From contig NZ_AP022568.1 in the NCBI RefSeq assembly GCF_010727605.1, positions 1,240,001 through 1,304,000 of the forward strand: a stretch of DNA of 64,000 nt, written 5' to 3'. This DNA comes from Mycobacterium simiae (GTDB lineage Bacteria; Actinomycetota; Actinomycetes; Mycobacteriales; Mycobacteriaceae). The position numbers and the translations under genes are program-made. The notes under the pieces are model-generated. The model saw only the letters and a program-made list of their open reading frames with translations, did no database searches and was not told the DNA's origin. Of the stretch, positions 25,435 to 33,631 are shown in pieces (position 1 is the first letter of the stretch; the number at the start of each line of letters is the position of its first letter).

Positions 25435-26895
25435 ATGGATCAGTCGCAAGCACCCCTGCTGGACGCGCTGGCCGACTACCACCGCTGCAACCGTTACGGC
25501 TTCACCCCGCCGGGGCACCGCCAGGGCAGAGGAGCCGACCCGCGGGTAGTCGCGGTGCTGGGCACGGAACCTTTCCGCGACGACGTGCTCGCCACCAATG
25601 GCCTTGACGATCGGAAGAGCCGTGGAAAGTTTCTGGAGCGGGCGGAGGAGCTGATGGCCGACGCCGTCGGGGCCGACACTGCGTTCTTCTCCACCTGCGG
25701 CAGCTCGCTGTCGGTGAAGGCAGCGATGATGGCCGTCGCCGGCGACGCGGCGGGCGGGCTGCTGGTCGCGCGGGACAGCCACAAGTCGATCGTGGCGGGA
25801 TTGATCTTCTCCGGAGTCCGTCCCCGCTGGATCAGCCCCCGATGGGACCGAGAGCATCATTTCTCCCACCCCCCGTCGCCCGAGCAGGTGCAGGCCGCCT
25901 GGGAGGCGCATCCGGACGCGGCCGGCGCGCTGATCGTCAGCCCGAGCCCGTATGGCACGTGTGCGGATATCGCCGGCATCGCAGAGGTCTGTCATCGGCG
26001 CAACAAGCCGCTGATCGTCGATGAGGCGTGGGGCGCGCATCTGCCGTTTCACGAAGACCTGCCGACGTGGGCGATGGACGCGGGTGCAGACGTCTGCGTG
26101 GTCAGTGTGCACAAGATGGGAGCCGGTTTCGAACAGGGCTCGGTCTTTCATTTGCAGGGCGACCTCGTCGACCCGACCCGGTTGTCTGCGTGTGCCGATC
26201 TGCTAATGACGACGAGCCCGAACGTGATGGTCTATGCGGCACTGGACGGGTGGCGCCGACAGATGGTCGAACATGGTCACGAATTGCTTACCGCCGAACT
26301 CGATCTCGCGAGCTACCTGCGGGGCCGCTTGGCCGAGATCCCCGACGTCAGGGTCCTCGAGGACGAGTTGCTCGGTACCGAGGCGTCGTGTGACCTGGAC
26401 ACGACACAGGTGTTGATGGACATCGCAGGCACCGGCACATCGGGATATCAGGCCGCCGACTGGTTGCGTGAACATTGCCGCCTCGACCTCGGCATGAGCG
26501 ACCACCGCCGGATTCTCGCCACGATGTCGTTCGCCGACGACAAGCAGACGGCGGACCGACTACTGACGGCGATGGGCCAATGGCGACAAGCGGTAAGAGA
26601 TTTCGAACCGCCGCCGCCGATTGACCTGCCGGCCCCGGACGAACTACAGCTCGAGACCGTCTGCCTGCCGCGTGACGCGTTCTTCGGCCCGACCGAGATG
26701 GTGCCCGCCGAGCGGGCCGCCGGGCGTATCTCGGCCGAGCAGATCACGCCGTATCCACCGGGTATTCCGGCGGTGGTGCCGGGTGAACGTCTCAATGACG
26801 CGGTCATTGACTATCTGCGTTCCGGCGTCGAAGCGGGCATGACGCTGCCGGATCCGGCGGACTCCACCGCTCGCCGGTTCCGGGTTGTGGCCTGA
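25435..26895 (+). CDS. Orn/Lys/Arg decarboxylase family PLP-dependent enzyme
   Basis: A 486-residue fold-type I PLP enzyme related to bacterial ornithine/lysine/arginine decarboxylases of the short (Bacillus SpeA/YaaO-like) type. GFTPPGHRQGRGADP is the N-terminal signature, FFSTCGSSLSVKAAMMA the phosphate-loop region, DEAWGAHLPF the pyridine-N Asp, and SVHKMGAGFEQGS carries the PLP lysine. The C-terminal PYPPGIP motif is also typical. It decarboxylates a basic amino acid to a polyamine precursor. The ATG at 25435 is the simplest start. It lies ahead of, and convergent with, the MerR gene. Confidence 0.9.
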   Translation: MDQSQAPLLDALADYHRCNRYGFTPPGHRQGRGADPRVVAVLGTEPFRDDVLATNGLDDRKSRGKFLERAEELMADAVGADTAFFSTCGSSLSVKAAMMAVAGDAAGGLLVARDSHKSIVAGLIFSGVRPRWISPRWDREHHFSHPPSPEQVQAAWEAHPDAAGALIVSPSPYGTCADIAGIAEVCHRRNKPLIVDEAWGAHLPFHEDLPTWAMDAGADVCVVSVHKMGAGFEQGSVFHLQGDLVDPTRLSACADLLMTTSPNVMVYAALDGWRRQMVEHGHELLTAELDLASYLRGRLAEIPDVRVLEDELLGTEASCDLDTTQVLMDIAGTGTSGYQAADWLREHCRLDLGMSDHRRILATMSFADDKQTADRLLTAMGQWRQAVRDFEPPPPIDLPAPDELQLETVCLPRDAFFGPTEMVPAERAAGRISAEQITPYPPGIPAVVPGERLNDAVIDYLRSGVEAGMTLPDPADSTARRFRVVA

Positions 26896-26907
26896 GCCCG
26901 CAGTGCG

Positions 26908-27264
26908 CTAGGCCGGGTCTCGACCATTGGACTTCACTGCCTTACGCAGCGCACGGTTACTGGATCGTAGATCGGTGTTCGCCGCGGACAGTTCGGCGTT
27001 GTCATCTTCGAGGTTGAGTATCCGCGCGATGCCGGCCAGATTGACCCCGGCCTCCACGAGCGTGCTGATGCGCCGCAGCCGAGCCAAGTCGTCGGCACTG
27101 TAGCGACGCGTCCCCCCTTGACTGCGGGCAGGAGCGAGCAGGCCATGACGCTCGTAGAGCCGGAGCGACTGCACGGGCACACCGGACAGTTCGGCGGCCA
27201 CCGAAATACCGTAGACACCACGATCGGGTGGCGGCGCGGCGGCGTCGCCGGAGAGATCGGCCAT
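26908..27264 (-). CDS. MerR-family (HspR-like) transcriptional regulator
   Basis: A 118-residue MerR protein: an N-terminal winged helix ([24 protein letters not shown], given as a motif in two parts [12 protein letters not shown] and [10 protein letters not shown]) and wing residues [17 protein letters not shown], followed by a short coiled-coil tail ([20 protein letters not shown]). There is no Cys-rich metal site, so it resembles HspR-type heat-shock repressors or other small MerR proteins. The start has AGGAGG at ideal spacing. It is divergent from the Hsp20 gene 134 bp away, which it very likely regulates from the palindrome at 27343-27360. Confidence 0.88.
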   Translation of the reverse strand: MADLSGDAAAPPPDRGVYGISVAAELSGVPVQSLRLYERHGLLAPARSQGGTRRYSADDLARLRRISTLVEAGVNLAGIARILNLEDDNAELSAANTDLRSSNRALRKAVKSNGRDPA

Positions 27265-27309
27265 CGAGCACCTCCTCACTCGGTCGTGTAGAAAACCTGT
27301 TTATCACAC

Positions 27310-27360
27310 TTGCAGTCATCTTGCGATAGTGCTATATAAAACCTATGCCTTAGGGCATAG
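27310..27360 (+). promoter_or_regulatory. Promoter and palindromic operator of hsp20
   Basis: TTGCAG (27310-27315) is followed by TATATA (27333-27338, 17-nt spacer) or TATAAA (27335-27340, 19-nt spacer, the length favoured by MerR-activated promoters). Immediately downstream is a perfect inverted repeat CTATGCC-TTAG-GGCATAG (27343-27360), the likely binding site for the divergent MerR protein. The site differs from the classical HAIR element of HspR. Confidence 0.55.
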
Positions 27361-27397
27361 AAATGGCAGACTCGCAGCAACAGATTGGAGTGGAAAG

Positions 27398-27868
27398 ATG
27401 ACTGCAATGCTGATGCGTACCGACCCCTTCCGGGAACTGGACCGTTTCGCTCAGCAGGTGTTCGGGACGGCCGCTCGTCCCGCCGCGATGCCCATGGACG
27501 CCTGGCGCCAGGGCGAAGAGTTTGTCGTCGAGTTCGACCTACCGGGAATCGACGCCGACTCGCTGGACATCGACATCGAGCGCAATGTGGTGACCGTGCG
27601 GGCCGAACGTCCGGCCCTCGACCCCAACCGGGAGATGCTGGCCACCGAGCGCGCGCGTGGTGTGTTCAGCCGACAACTGGTGCTCGGTGAGAACCTCGAC
27701 ACCGACCGGATCGAGGCGTCCTACACCGAAGGCGTTCTGCGCCTACGTATCCCGGTGGCCGAAAAGGCCAAGCCGCGCAAGATCGCCATCGATCGCGGCG
27801 CCACGCACCACGTCATCGACGACCATGGCGGAAACCAGGCCCAAAAGCGGGAGGTGATCAACGCCTGA
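27398..27868 (+). CDS. Hsp20/alpha-crystallin family small heat-shock protein
   Basis: A 156-residue small heat-shock protein. The N-terminus has [17 protein letters not shown]. The alpha-crystallin domain runs ~residues 35-125 with [20 protein letters not shown], and the C-terminal [18 protein letters not shown] carries the conserved GVLxLxIPV and the I-x-I-like anchor. It is an ATP-independent holdase. The ATG at 27398 is preceded by GTGGAAAG. Its divergent partner is a MerR regulator, an arrangement seen for stress-induced sHSPs. Confidence 0.93.
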   Translation: MTAMLMRTDPFRELDRFAQQVFGTAARPAAMPMDAWRQGEEFVVEFDLPGIDADSLDIDIERNVVTVRAERPALDPNREMLATERARGVFSRQLVLGENLDTDRIEASYTEGVLRLRIPVAEKAKPRKIAIDRGATHHVIDDHGGNQAQKREVINA

Positions 27869-28108
27869 CGCAGTGGCCGATCGGGACGGGCGGCCGCGAT
27901 CTCGGGAATGCGCCGCCCGTCGCCGGTACCGGCCTGCGCCGACGGTTATGACATGATCTGACACGACCTCGGCGTTCAACATGCAGCGCCACTCATAGCC
28001 CCCACTGCGCGAGTCCTCGCGCCCCTGCCCATCTTCTGCGGCCGGCCGGTGCACGCGCGTGGTGGGCGGTCGTGTTGGCGATCCGAATCCGAGGAGACGA
28101 ACTCCGCG

Positions 28109-28804
28109 ATGAACTGGGACCTCAACGGCCAATCGGCCGATGTCGAACAAGCCCTCACCGGTGGCGCGCCCCAGCGGGCCGGCTGGTTTCGGTTCTACTT
28201 TGCCGACCAGCGCTGGGAATGGTCCGAACAGGTCCAGCGGATGCACGGGTACCAGCCCGGCACGGTTACGCCCACCACCGAACTGGTGTTATCGCATAAG
28301 CACCCGGATGATCGCAAACAGGTCGCGGCCACCATCGATGAAATCCTGGCAACCCACCAGGCATTCAGCACCCGCCACCGCATCATCGACACCGGCGGGC
28401 AGGTGCACCACGTCGTGGTGGTCGGCGATCAGCTGTGCGACGACACGGGTGCGGTGATCGGGACGCACGGTTTCTATGTCGACGTGTCCCCGTTGCAGCA
28501 GGAAGGCGAGGACATCGTCACCGCCAAGCTCGCCGAGATCGCCGAGCAGCGCGCCGTCATCGAGCAGGTCAAGGGAATGCTGATGCTGATCTACGGCATC
28601 GGCGACGTGGCGGCCTTCGACTTACTGAAATGGCTGTCCCAAGAAGCGAACATCAAACTGCGTCTGCTGGCCGAGCAAATCTGCGAAGACTTTCGCGGCG
28701 CTGGCCCGCGCCTGACGTCGAAGTCCGATTTCGACCATTTGCTGTTGACCGCACAACAGCGCATCGGCCAAACCGCCGATTCCTCGTCTGGTCGAGACGC
28801 GTAA
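28109..28804 (+). CDS. PAS-ANTAR domain RNA-binding antiterminator
   Basis: A 231-residue protein with an N-terminal PAS domain of the PAS_3 type (WSEQVQRMHGYQPGTVTP, HPDDRKQVAATI, FYVDVSPLQQ) and a C-terminal ANTAR domain (AEQRAVIEQVKGMLMLIYG, then AFDLLKWLSQEANIKL). This PAS-ANTAR architecture is common in mycobacteria. It likely couples a ligand or redox signal to antitermination at hexaloop RNAs. The ATG at 28109 follows a GAGGAGACG stretch. The 240 bp upstream shows no gene or promoter I can name. Confidence 0.88.
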   Translation: MNWDLNGQSADVEQALTGGAPQRAGWFRFYFADQRWEWSEQVQRMHGYQPGTVTPTTELVLSHKHPDDRKQVAATIDEILATHQAFSTRHRIIDTGGQVHHVVVVGDQLCDDTGAVIGTHGFYVDVSPLQQEGEDIVTAKLAEIAEQRAVIEQVKGMLMLIYGIGDVAAFDLLKWLSQEANIKLRLLAEQICEDFRGAGPRLTSKSDFDHLLLTAQQRIGQTADSSSGRDA

Positions 28805-28868
28805 GCAGCGCCCCAATTTGCCAGCCGCCGATTGCGGGGCAGCCAACGGAACACACCGCCCGCGCCGC

Positions 28869-29093
28869 TTATTTCTTGCTGGGAATGACGATGACGACAA
28901 TCAGCGTGAGGATGGAGAAGAACAATCCCAATATTCCCCAGCCCAGCGGGTTACGACCTTTCGTCGCGGCAATCAGACCGCAGACAATCGCGGCGATGAC
29001 ACTGCCTATCGCAACGAAGATGCCCTTGATCCCGCGCAGGATGAATCCCGCCGCAAGCGGATCCGCACTAGCCAAAACCACCGAGTGCAACAT
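28869..29093 (-). CDS. Small two-helix membrane protein (unknown)
   Basis: A 74-residue protein with two strong hydrophobic segments (GIFVAIGSVIAAIVCGLIAA and GWGILGLFFSILTLIVVIVI) joined by a short TKGRNPLG turn, and a basic C-terminus. It is probably an inner-membrane hairpin. The start at 29093 is set by GAAAGGACC eight bases upstream; an in-frame ATG six codons earlier lacks a site. A SigF-like promoter at 29128-29152 points to stress control. The family is not recognised with certainty. Confidence 0.75.
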   Translation of the reverse strand: MLHSVVLASADPLAAGFILRGIKGIFVAIGSVIAAIVCGLIAATKGRNPLGWGILGLFFSILTLIVVIVIPSKK

Positions 29094-29127
29094 GTTCGGT
29101 CCTTTCTTCACGAAGAACCGCTAGGGA

Positions 29128-29152
29128 ATACCCGCGGCCCCTCGCTCCGAAC
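29128..29152 (-). promoter_or_regulatory. SigF-like promoter for the two-helix membrane protein
   Basis: Minus-strand GTTC (29149-29152), 15-nt spacer, GGGTAT (29128-29133). The -10 is perfect, and the -35 has C for T. Confidence 0.5.
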
Positions 29153-29208
29153 CCCGTTGCGGCCGCGCGACCACTACGAGCGGTGTTGCCGGATTTGCCG
29201 GTACCAGC

Positions 29209-29637
29209 TCAGAGATCGTCTGAGAAATCGGCGCTGAGCCAACGATCCGGACGAATGGTGAACAACACGTTCTCGTGCCCCTCCATGCTTTTAACGAAGG
29301 CCCGTCCGGCTTCCTCGCCCAGGTAACGAATGGCGATCGATTCGAGCACATCCACTGGAGTCGGCGCGGTCGTTTCCACCACCGTGCCCTCCACGACCAC
29401 GTATTGATAAGGCGGCTCTTCGCGCTGCGCAACCAAAGTCACCACCCCGGCCCGCGTGATCAGCTTGGCCTTGCGCGTTGCGGGACCGGTGGTGATCCGG
29501 ATGTTGGCGCCCGGGACGTAGTCGTACCAAATCGGCACACTCGCCGGCGGACGGCCGCTCTCGGCGGCAACGGACAGCACCCCGACATGCCGGTCCGCGA
29601 GGAATTGCTGGCTTTCGCTCTCCGTGAAAGATCTCAT
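29209..29637 (-). CDS. Pyridoxamine 5'-phosphate oxidase-fold (PPOX) protein
   Basis: A 142-residue split-barrel flavin-binding protein of the PNPOx-like class common in mycobacteria. ADRHVGVLSVAAESGRPPAS and VPIWYDYVPGANIRITTGP form the first strands. TRAGVVTLVAQREEPPYQYV and the VVEGTVV segment follow. It probably binds FMN or F420 and reduces small substrates; no catalytic specificity can be read. It is transcribed toward the small membrane protein on the same strand. Confidence 0.83.
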   Translation of the reverse strand: MRSFTESESQQFLADRHVGVLSVAAESGRPPASVPIWYDYVPGANIRITTGPATRKAKLITRAGVVTLVAQREEPPYQYVVVEGTVVETTAPTPVDVLESIAIRYLGEEAGRAFVKSMEGHENVLFTIRPDRWLSADFSDDL

Positions 29638-29696
29638 ACCCCGGCCAACGCGGGCACGTCGGCGGGCTATTCCCTACCGCGGACGACCGAGTCGAC

Positions 29697-29798
29697 TCAG
29701 CTCAAGAACAGCGCGGGGATCTTCACAACGAGTTGATAGAGGCCGTAGCTGAACGGCACTCCCACCCATAGCCAGCTAACGACTCGTAGTGCTGTCAT
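29697..29798 (-). CDS. MFS transporter small subunit (single-TM peptide partner)
   Basis: A 33-residue peptide MTALRVVSWLWVGVPFSYG and onward, nearly all one transmembrane helix ending KIPALFLS. Its ATG overlaps the stop of the OFA transporter gene by 4 bp (ATGA), so the two are translationally coupled. OFA-type transporters in actinobacteria are often followed by such tiny membrane proteins with the W-x-PxxYG pattern, annotated as MFS small subunit. It likely stabilises or gates the transporter. It is easily missed because of its size. Confidence 0.8.
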   Translation of the reverse strand: MTALRVVSWLWVGVPFSYGLYQLVVKIPALFLS

Positions 29799-31177
29799 TC
29801 CACGCCCTCTCCGGAGGTCACGCCAGCGGGTTGCCGCGTGTCGGCCGTCGCGCCAAGGAAGTTCGGCGGCTGTGGTACCCGAATCAGCTCGTTGCAGATC
29901 ACGCCGATGACCAACAGAGCCAGCATGATCATGAACGACCATCGGTACCGCTCGGGACCGGTCACGTGCGCGGCGATGCGGTTGTCGGCGATCGCATTGA
30001 CGATGACCGGCCCAAGCACACCGGCGGTCGACCACGCCGTCAGCAACCTGCCGTGGATCGCACCGACTTCGAGGTAGCCGAATAGGTCACGCAGATACGC
30101 TGGGGCGGTGGAGAATCCGGCGCCGTAAAAGGACAGCAGCAGGATGCAGACCACCAGGAACAAAGGCTTGCTGCTGTTTTGGGCGACGATCAAGACGAGA
30201 TAAAGCGCCGCGCCCAGACCCAGATACAGCCGGTACATGTTCTTGCGCCCAACCGTATCGGATGCCGAGCTCCACAGGATCCGTCCCAACGAATTCGCCA
30301 ACGACAGCATGGCGACGAATCCGGCGGCGGCCGCCGTCAGCGCGCCGGGAGATGCCGCGTGCGGGAAGTAGTCCCGATAGATGGGTGCGGCTCGCTCCAA
30401 GATACCGATTCCCGCGGTGACGTTGAAGCACAGCACCACCCAGAGCAACCAGAATTGGGGCGTCTTGATCGCCTCGTTGGCAGTGTGATCCGGGCCGGCG
30501 GCGTGCGGCGTCTTCGCGGCAACGGTTCGAACGACGGGCGGCTCCCATCCCGGCGCCGGTACCCGAATGAGGACGATGCCCAGCGACATGAACACGGCAT
30601 ACACCAGCCCCATGACCAAGAACGTCGTGGCCAGGCCGTGCCGGTCGGTGCCGAACCACTTCATCAGCTGCGACGACCAGGGTGAGGCGATCAACGCCCC
30701 GCCGCCGAAGCCCATGATGGCGAACCCTGTCGCCATGCCCGGCCGGTCGGGGAACCACTTCATCAACGTGGAGACCGGTGAAATGTAGCCGATCCCGAGC
30801 CCGACGCCGCCGACGATTCCATAGCCCACGATGATCAGCCACATCTGGCCAAGCTCGGCGGCCGCGGCCGAAATCAACAAGCCGCCGCAAAAACACGACA
30901 GGGCTACCACCATCGCCCAACGGGGACCCTTCCGATCCACCGCGGTGCCGAAGACCGCCGCCGACACGCCGAGCATAACGATGCCCAGGGTGAATGGAAT
31001 GGCGCTCAAAAGGCCTGACGCATGCAAAGTGTCATGCAAGGGGAGCTTGAAGACGCTCCACGAGTAGACGCTGCCGATCGCGAGATGGATGGAAAGGGCG
31101 GCGGGCGGTACAAGCCACCTATTCCACCTGGGTCCGGCAATGGTTCGACTACGAGACAACACCCCAACAGACGACAT
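29795..31177 (-). CDS. OFA-family MFS transporter (oxalate/formate or lactate antiporter type)
   Basis: A 460-residue protein with 12 predicted membrane segments. The OFA features are AIGSVYSWSVFKLPL in TM1, GYGIVGGVGLGIGYISPVS in TM4 followed by KWFPDRPGMATG, and GRILWSSASDTVGRK in the second half. The likely cargo is a small carboxylate (oxalate, formate, lactate or pyruvate), and the exact substrate is open. It is coupled to the 33-residue peptide downstream. The region 31178-31362 upstream holds only a presumed promoter. Confidence 0.88.
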   Translation of the reverse strand: MSSVGVLSRSRTIAGPRWNRWLVPPAALSIHLAIGSVYSWSVFKLPLHDTLHASGLLSAIPFTLGIVMLGVSAAVFGTAVDRKGPRWAMVVALSCFCGGLLISAAAAELGQMWLIIVGYGIVGGVGLGIGYISPVSTLMKWFPDRPGMATGFAIMGFGGGALIASPWSSQLMKWFGTDRHGLATTFLVMGLVYAVFMSLGIVLIRVPAPGWEPPVVRTVAAKTPHAAGPDHTANEAIKTPQFWLLWVVLCFNVTAGIGILERAAPIYRDYFPHAASPGALTAAAAGFVAMLSLANSLGRILWSSASDTVGRKNMYRLYLGLGAALYLVLIVAQNSSKPLFLVVCILLLSFYGAGFSTAPAYLRDLFGYLEVGAIHGRLLTAWSTAGVLGPVIVNAIADNRIAAHVTGPERYRWSFMIMLALLVIGVICNELIRVPQPPNFLGATADTRQPAGVTSGEGVE

Positions 31178-31362
31178 CGTCCTCTTTTCGCAGCAGGCTC
31201 ATCATGCATCGGAACGCCCGCCCGTTGCCTGCCGGTAACCAATTGTTAAGCAAGGCACTGACATACGGCCGCGAGGTCGCGATGCCTTTCGGCAAGGTCA
31301 CCTGATGCTAGCGAGGTGATCCAGTCGCCGAGGTCCGGGGACAGTGATGAAAACGACTGTAG

Positions 31363-32028
31363 TCAAAGGAGATCCGGCGTCGCACGGCCCACGATCAGCG
31401 GATGCACGATACGGGGCATACCGCGCCATACGGCGTCGTCGGCCACCAGGTCGAACCCGCAGCCGCGGACCATATCACCGATTGGGCGGTTGCAACAGCA
31501 GCCGCCGGCGAATCCGCGCCAGGCAACGAACAGGTGATCCTGCCACCGGGCCAGACGACTGGATTTCGCGCGTACGTGTTCGATGAACAGGAACTGACCC
31601 CCGGGCCGCAATACCCGTGCAATCTCACGCAAGGCGCATTCGGGATCCGTGACGGTGCACAAGACCAGCGTCGAGACGACGGTGTCGACGGACTGGTCTG
31701 CAAGCGGCAGCCGCTCCGCGGACGCATCGACGATGCGCGCCGCACGATCATGGCGCCGCAGTCTGCGGGCGAGCCTACGGCGCATGGCCGGCTCGGGCTC
31801 GGCAAGCACGAGCTCGTCGACGCCGTCGGGATAGTGCCCGACGTTGAGTCCCGTCCCGGCGCCGATTTCGAGCACACTGCCCCGGGCGCCACTGACCAGG
31901 GTGCGCCGCCGCTGCCGCATGCCCGCTAGTTCGCCCATCCAGACGAACGGGTCATACACCGAGGCCATGATCCGCAGCCAAGCGCCGGAGGGCGGACGCA
32001 GTTCGCGACGGGTGCTGGTGTCTGTCAT
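31363..32028 (-). CDS. Class I SAM-dependent methyltransferase
   Basis: A 221-residue methyltransferase of the UbiE/Methyltransf_11 type. SAM motif I is VLEIGAGTGLNVGHYP, followed by the acidic LAEPEPAMR, and post-motif VDTVVSTLVLCTVTDPE and RVLRPGGQFLFIEHVRA. The C-terminal CCCNRPIGDMVRGCGF is typical of small phospholipid or quinone-like methyltransferases. It is on the same strand as the NRPS region and could tailor that product, but a housekeeping role is equally possible. Confidence 0.87.
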   Translation of the reverse strand: MTDTSTRRELRPPSGAWLRIMASVYDPFVWMGELAGMRQRRRTLVSGARGSVLEIGAGTGLNVGHYPDGVDELVLAEPEPAMRRRLARRLRRHDRAARIVDASAERLPLADQSVDTVVSTLVLCTVTDPECALREIARVLRPGGQFLFIEHVRAKSSRLARWQDHLFVAWRGFAGGCCCNRPIGDMVRGCGFDLVADDAVWRGMPRIVHPLIVGRATPDLL

Positions 32029-32108
32029 GGCGTGAACGTAATGGCCTCCGGTGCCTACCCGCGTCGCTCAGCGAGGCCATCTTTGGCAGCTGGCCCGTTT
32101 CGGCCATC

Positions 32109-33152
32109 TCACAGCAATCCGAGGCGGGCGGCTTCGGCGACGGCGGCGCCGCGCGAGGTGCGACCGAGCTTGCGGCGGATGTTTGCTACATGCCGATGCA
32201 CGGTGTGCGGACTCAGCACCAAATGTTCGGCGATTTCGCGATCGTGCAGGCCACGCGCGACGCAAGCGAGAATCTCCCGTTCACGAGCGGACAGCACGAT
32301 GTGCTCGCCGTGGCCCAAATGCGCCGGCCGCGGCTGGCCCGACCCCAGCACCTCGCGGCAGGCGCGCGCAACGGAATCCACGTCGCCATGCCAGGGGAAG
32401 TGGGCGTTGCCGGGTAGGGAAAGCAATGCGGCACCCGCAATGCCGGCAGCGACGTCTCGCCCCAGCCGGTAGGGCACCGCGCGGTCGTCGCGGCGATGCA
32501 CGACCAATGTCGGACAGCCGACCCGAGGCAGGTGCGCGCGGACGTCGAGGCGGTAGACGAGTCGCAGCAACGACGCCGCGGTTTCGGCGGTGGCCGCTTC
32601 TCGCTGCAGCCGCGCAAAGCGTTCGTGCTCCGCGGATTCGGCGGAACCCAAGAAGAGATGGCTGAGCAGGCGTGAGCCCAGTCCCCAATGCGCGCGCACC
32701 GCCGCGACGATCGCGTCGCTCACCTCCGGCTCCGTGATCGCCGAGCCGTCGGCATAGGACCCGTACAGCACCAGTCGGTCGACGCGTTCGGGATACGTTG
32801 CCGCGAAAGCTATTGCGCTGCAACTCCCGCAGGAGCCGCCCAGCAGCGATGCACGTTGCAGCCCGAGCTCGTCGAGAAGGGCACCCAACATCGCGACCTC
32901 GCCGGCCAGCGTCAGGTCCGACTCGCGCACCGCGCGATCCGACATGCCAACACCGAGCCTGTCGTAGCGGATCAGCGTATAGCCGCCGGCGACGCTTTCC
33001 CAGAAACGCCGGAATCCCGCGCTCTCCCAGTCGAGTTCGAGATGGCTGACCCACCACGCCGGAGCGACCAGAGGTGGACCGTCACCGCGTACCTCGTAAG
33101 CGACCCGCCTGGAGTCGGCGCGCAGGAACCGGATCTCGGAGTTTGCCAGCAT
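32109..33152 (-). CDS. Alpha/beta-hydrolase fused to LuxR-type HTH
   Basis: A 347-residue protein. Residues ~1-265 are an alpha/beta-hydrolase: LIRYDRLGVGMSD, nucleophile elbow GGSCG, later Asp in VHRRDDRAVP and His in PGNAHFPW, so the Ser-Asp-His triad looks complete. Residues ~280-347 are a LuxR-family HTH: LSAREREILACVARGLHDRE and HLVLSPHTVHRHVANI. The fusion suggests a ligand- or substrate-controlled transcription factor. It lies 67 bp downstream of the DUF3060 gene at the end of the NRPS group and may regulate or respond to its product. Confidence 0.87.
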   Translation of the reverse strand: MLANSEIRFLRADSRRVAYEVRGDGPPLVAPAWWVSHLELDWESAGFRRFWESVAGGYTLIRYDRLGVGMSDRAVRESDLTLAGEVAMLGALLDELGLQRASLLGGSCGSCSAIAFAATYPERVDRLVLYGSYADGSAITEPEVSDAIVAAVRAHWGLGSRLLSHLFLGSAESAEHERFARLQREAATAETAASLLRLVYRLDVRAHLPRVGCPTLVVHRRDDRAVPYRLGRDVAAGIAGAALLSLPGNAHFPWHGDVDSVARACREVLGSGQPRPAHLGHGEHIVLSAREREILACVARGLHDREIAEHLVLSPHTVHRHVANIRRKLGRTSRGAAVAEAARLGLL

Positions 33153-33219
33153 CGCAACGAGCGTACGACGCCGTGCTGCCCTAGGAAAGGTGCGCTCGGG
33201 TGTCCGGACTAGCGGATGG

Positions 33220-33621
33220 TTACCGGGCCTGGATGCCGCCGGGGCCGACGATCGAGTTGCTGCCGCCGGTGTTACTGATCTGCGGGAGCCCGGCAGCCGG
33301 GCCGCTCATCCAGGTGATGTGGTTGCCGGTGCCGGTGGCTTTGATGATCGCCACGGTTTGCAGGTTCACGGTGTTGGCGATGCCGGCGACGTCGACCTCG
33401 CCGCACGATCCGTTCAGGGTTACCGTCGCGTCCTGCCCCACGATCTTGATCGGCGATTGGTTGCCGCAGTCATAGGTCACTGTCGCGACGCTGGCGTCGA
33501 TCTTGGCGGGTGCCACGTCTAAGGAAACCGGCCCGCCTCCCGGTACCGCCGTCGCCGCCGGCGCACCGAGGCTCGACACCGCGAAGAGGGACATCCCCAC
33601 GGTGAGTGCGCGACGAATCAT
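33220..33621 (-). CDS. Exported DUF3060-like protein
   Basis: A 133-residue protein with an N-terminal signal peptide (MIRRALTVGMSLFAVSSLGA, cleavage near PAATAVP). The mature part is beta-rich with two Cys (TYDCGNQSP, NGSCGEVDVAG) and the repetitive NTVNLQT, GTGNHITW, GGSNSIVGPG pattern of mycobacterial DUF3060 domains. It begins 10 bp after the NRPS stop, so it is very likely co-transcribed. An exported partner fused transcriptionally to an NRPS could bind the product at the cell surface, but this is inference. Confidence 0.82.
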   Translation of the reverse strand: MIRRALTVGMSLFAVSSLGAPAATAVPGGGPVSLDVAPAKIDASVATVTYDCGNQSPIKIVGQDATVTLNGSCGEVDVAGIANTVNLQTVAIIKATGTGNHITWMSGPAAGLPQISNTGGSNSIVGPGGIQAR

Positions 33622-33631
33622 GGTGGTCAGG

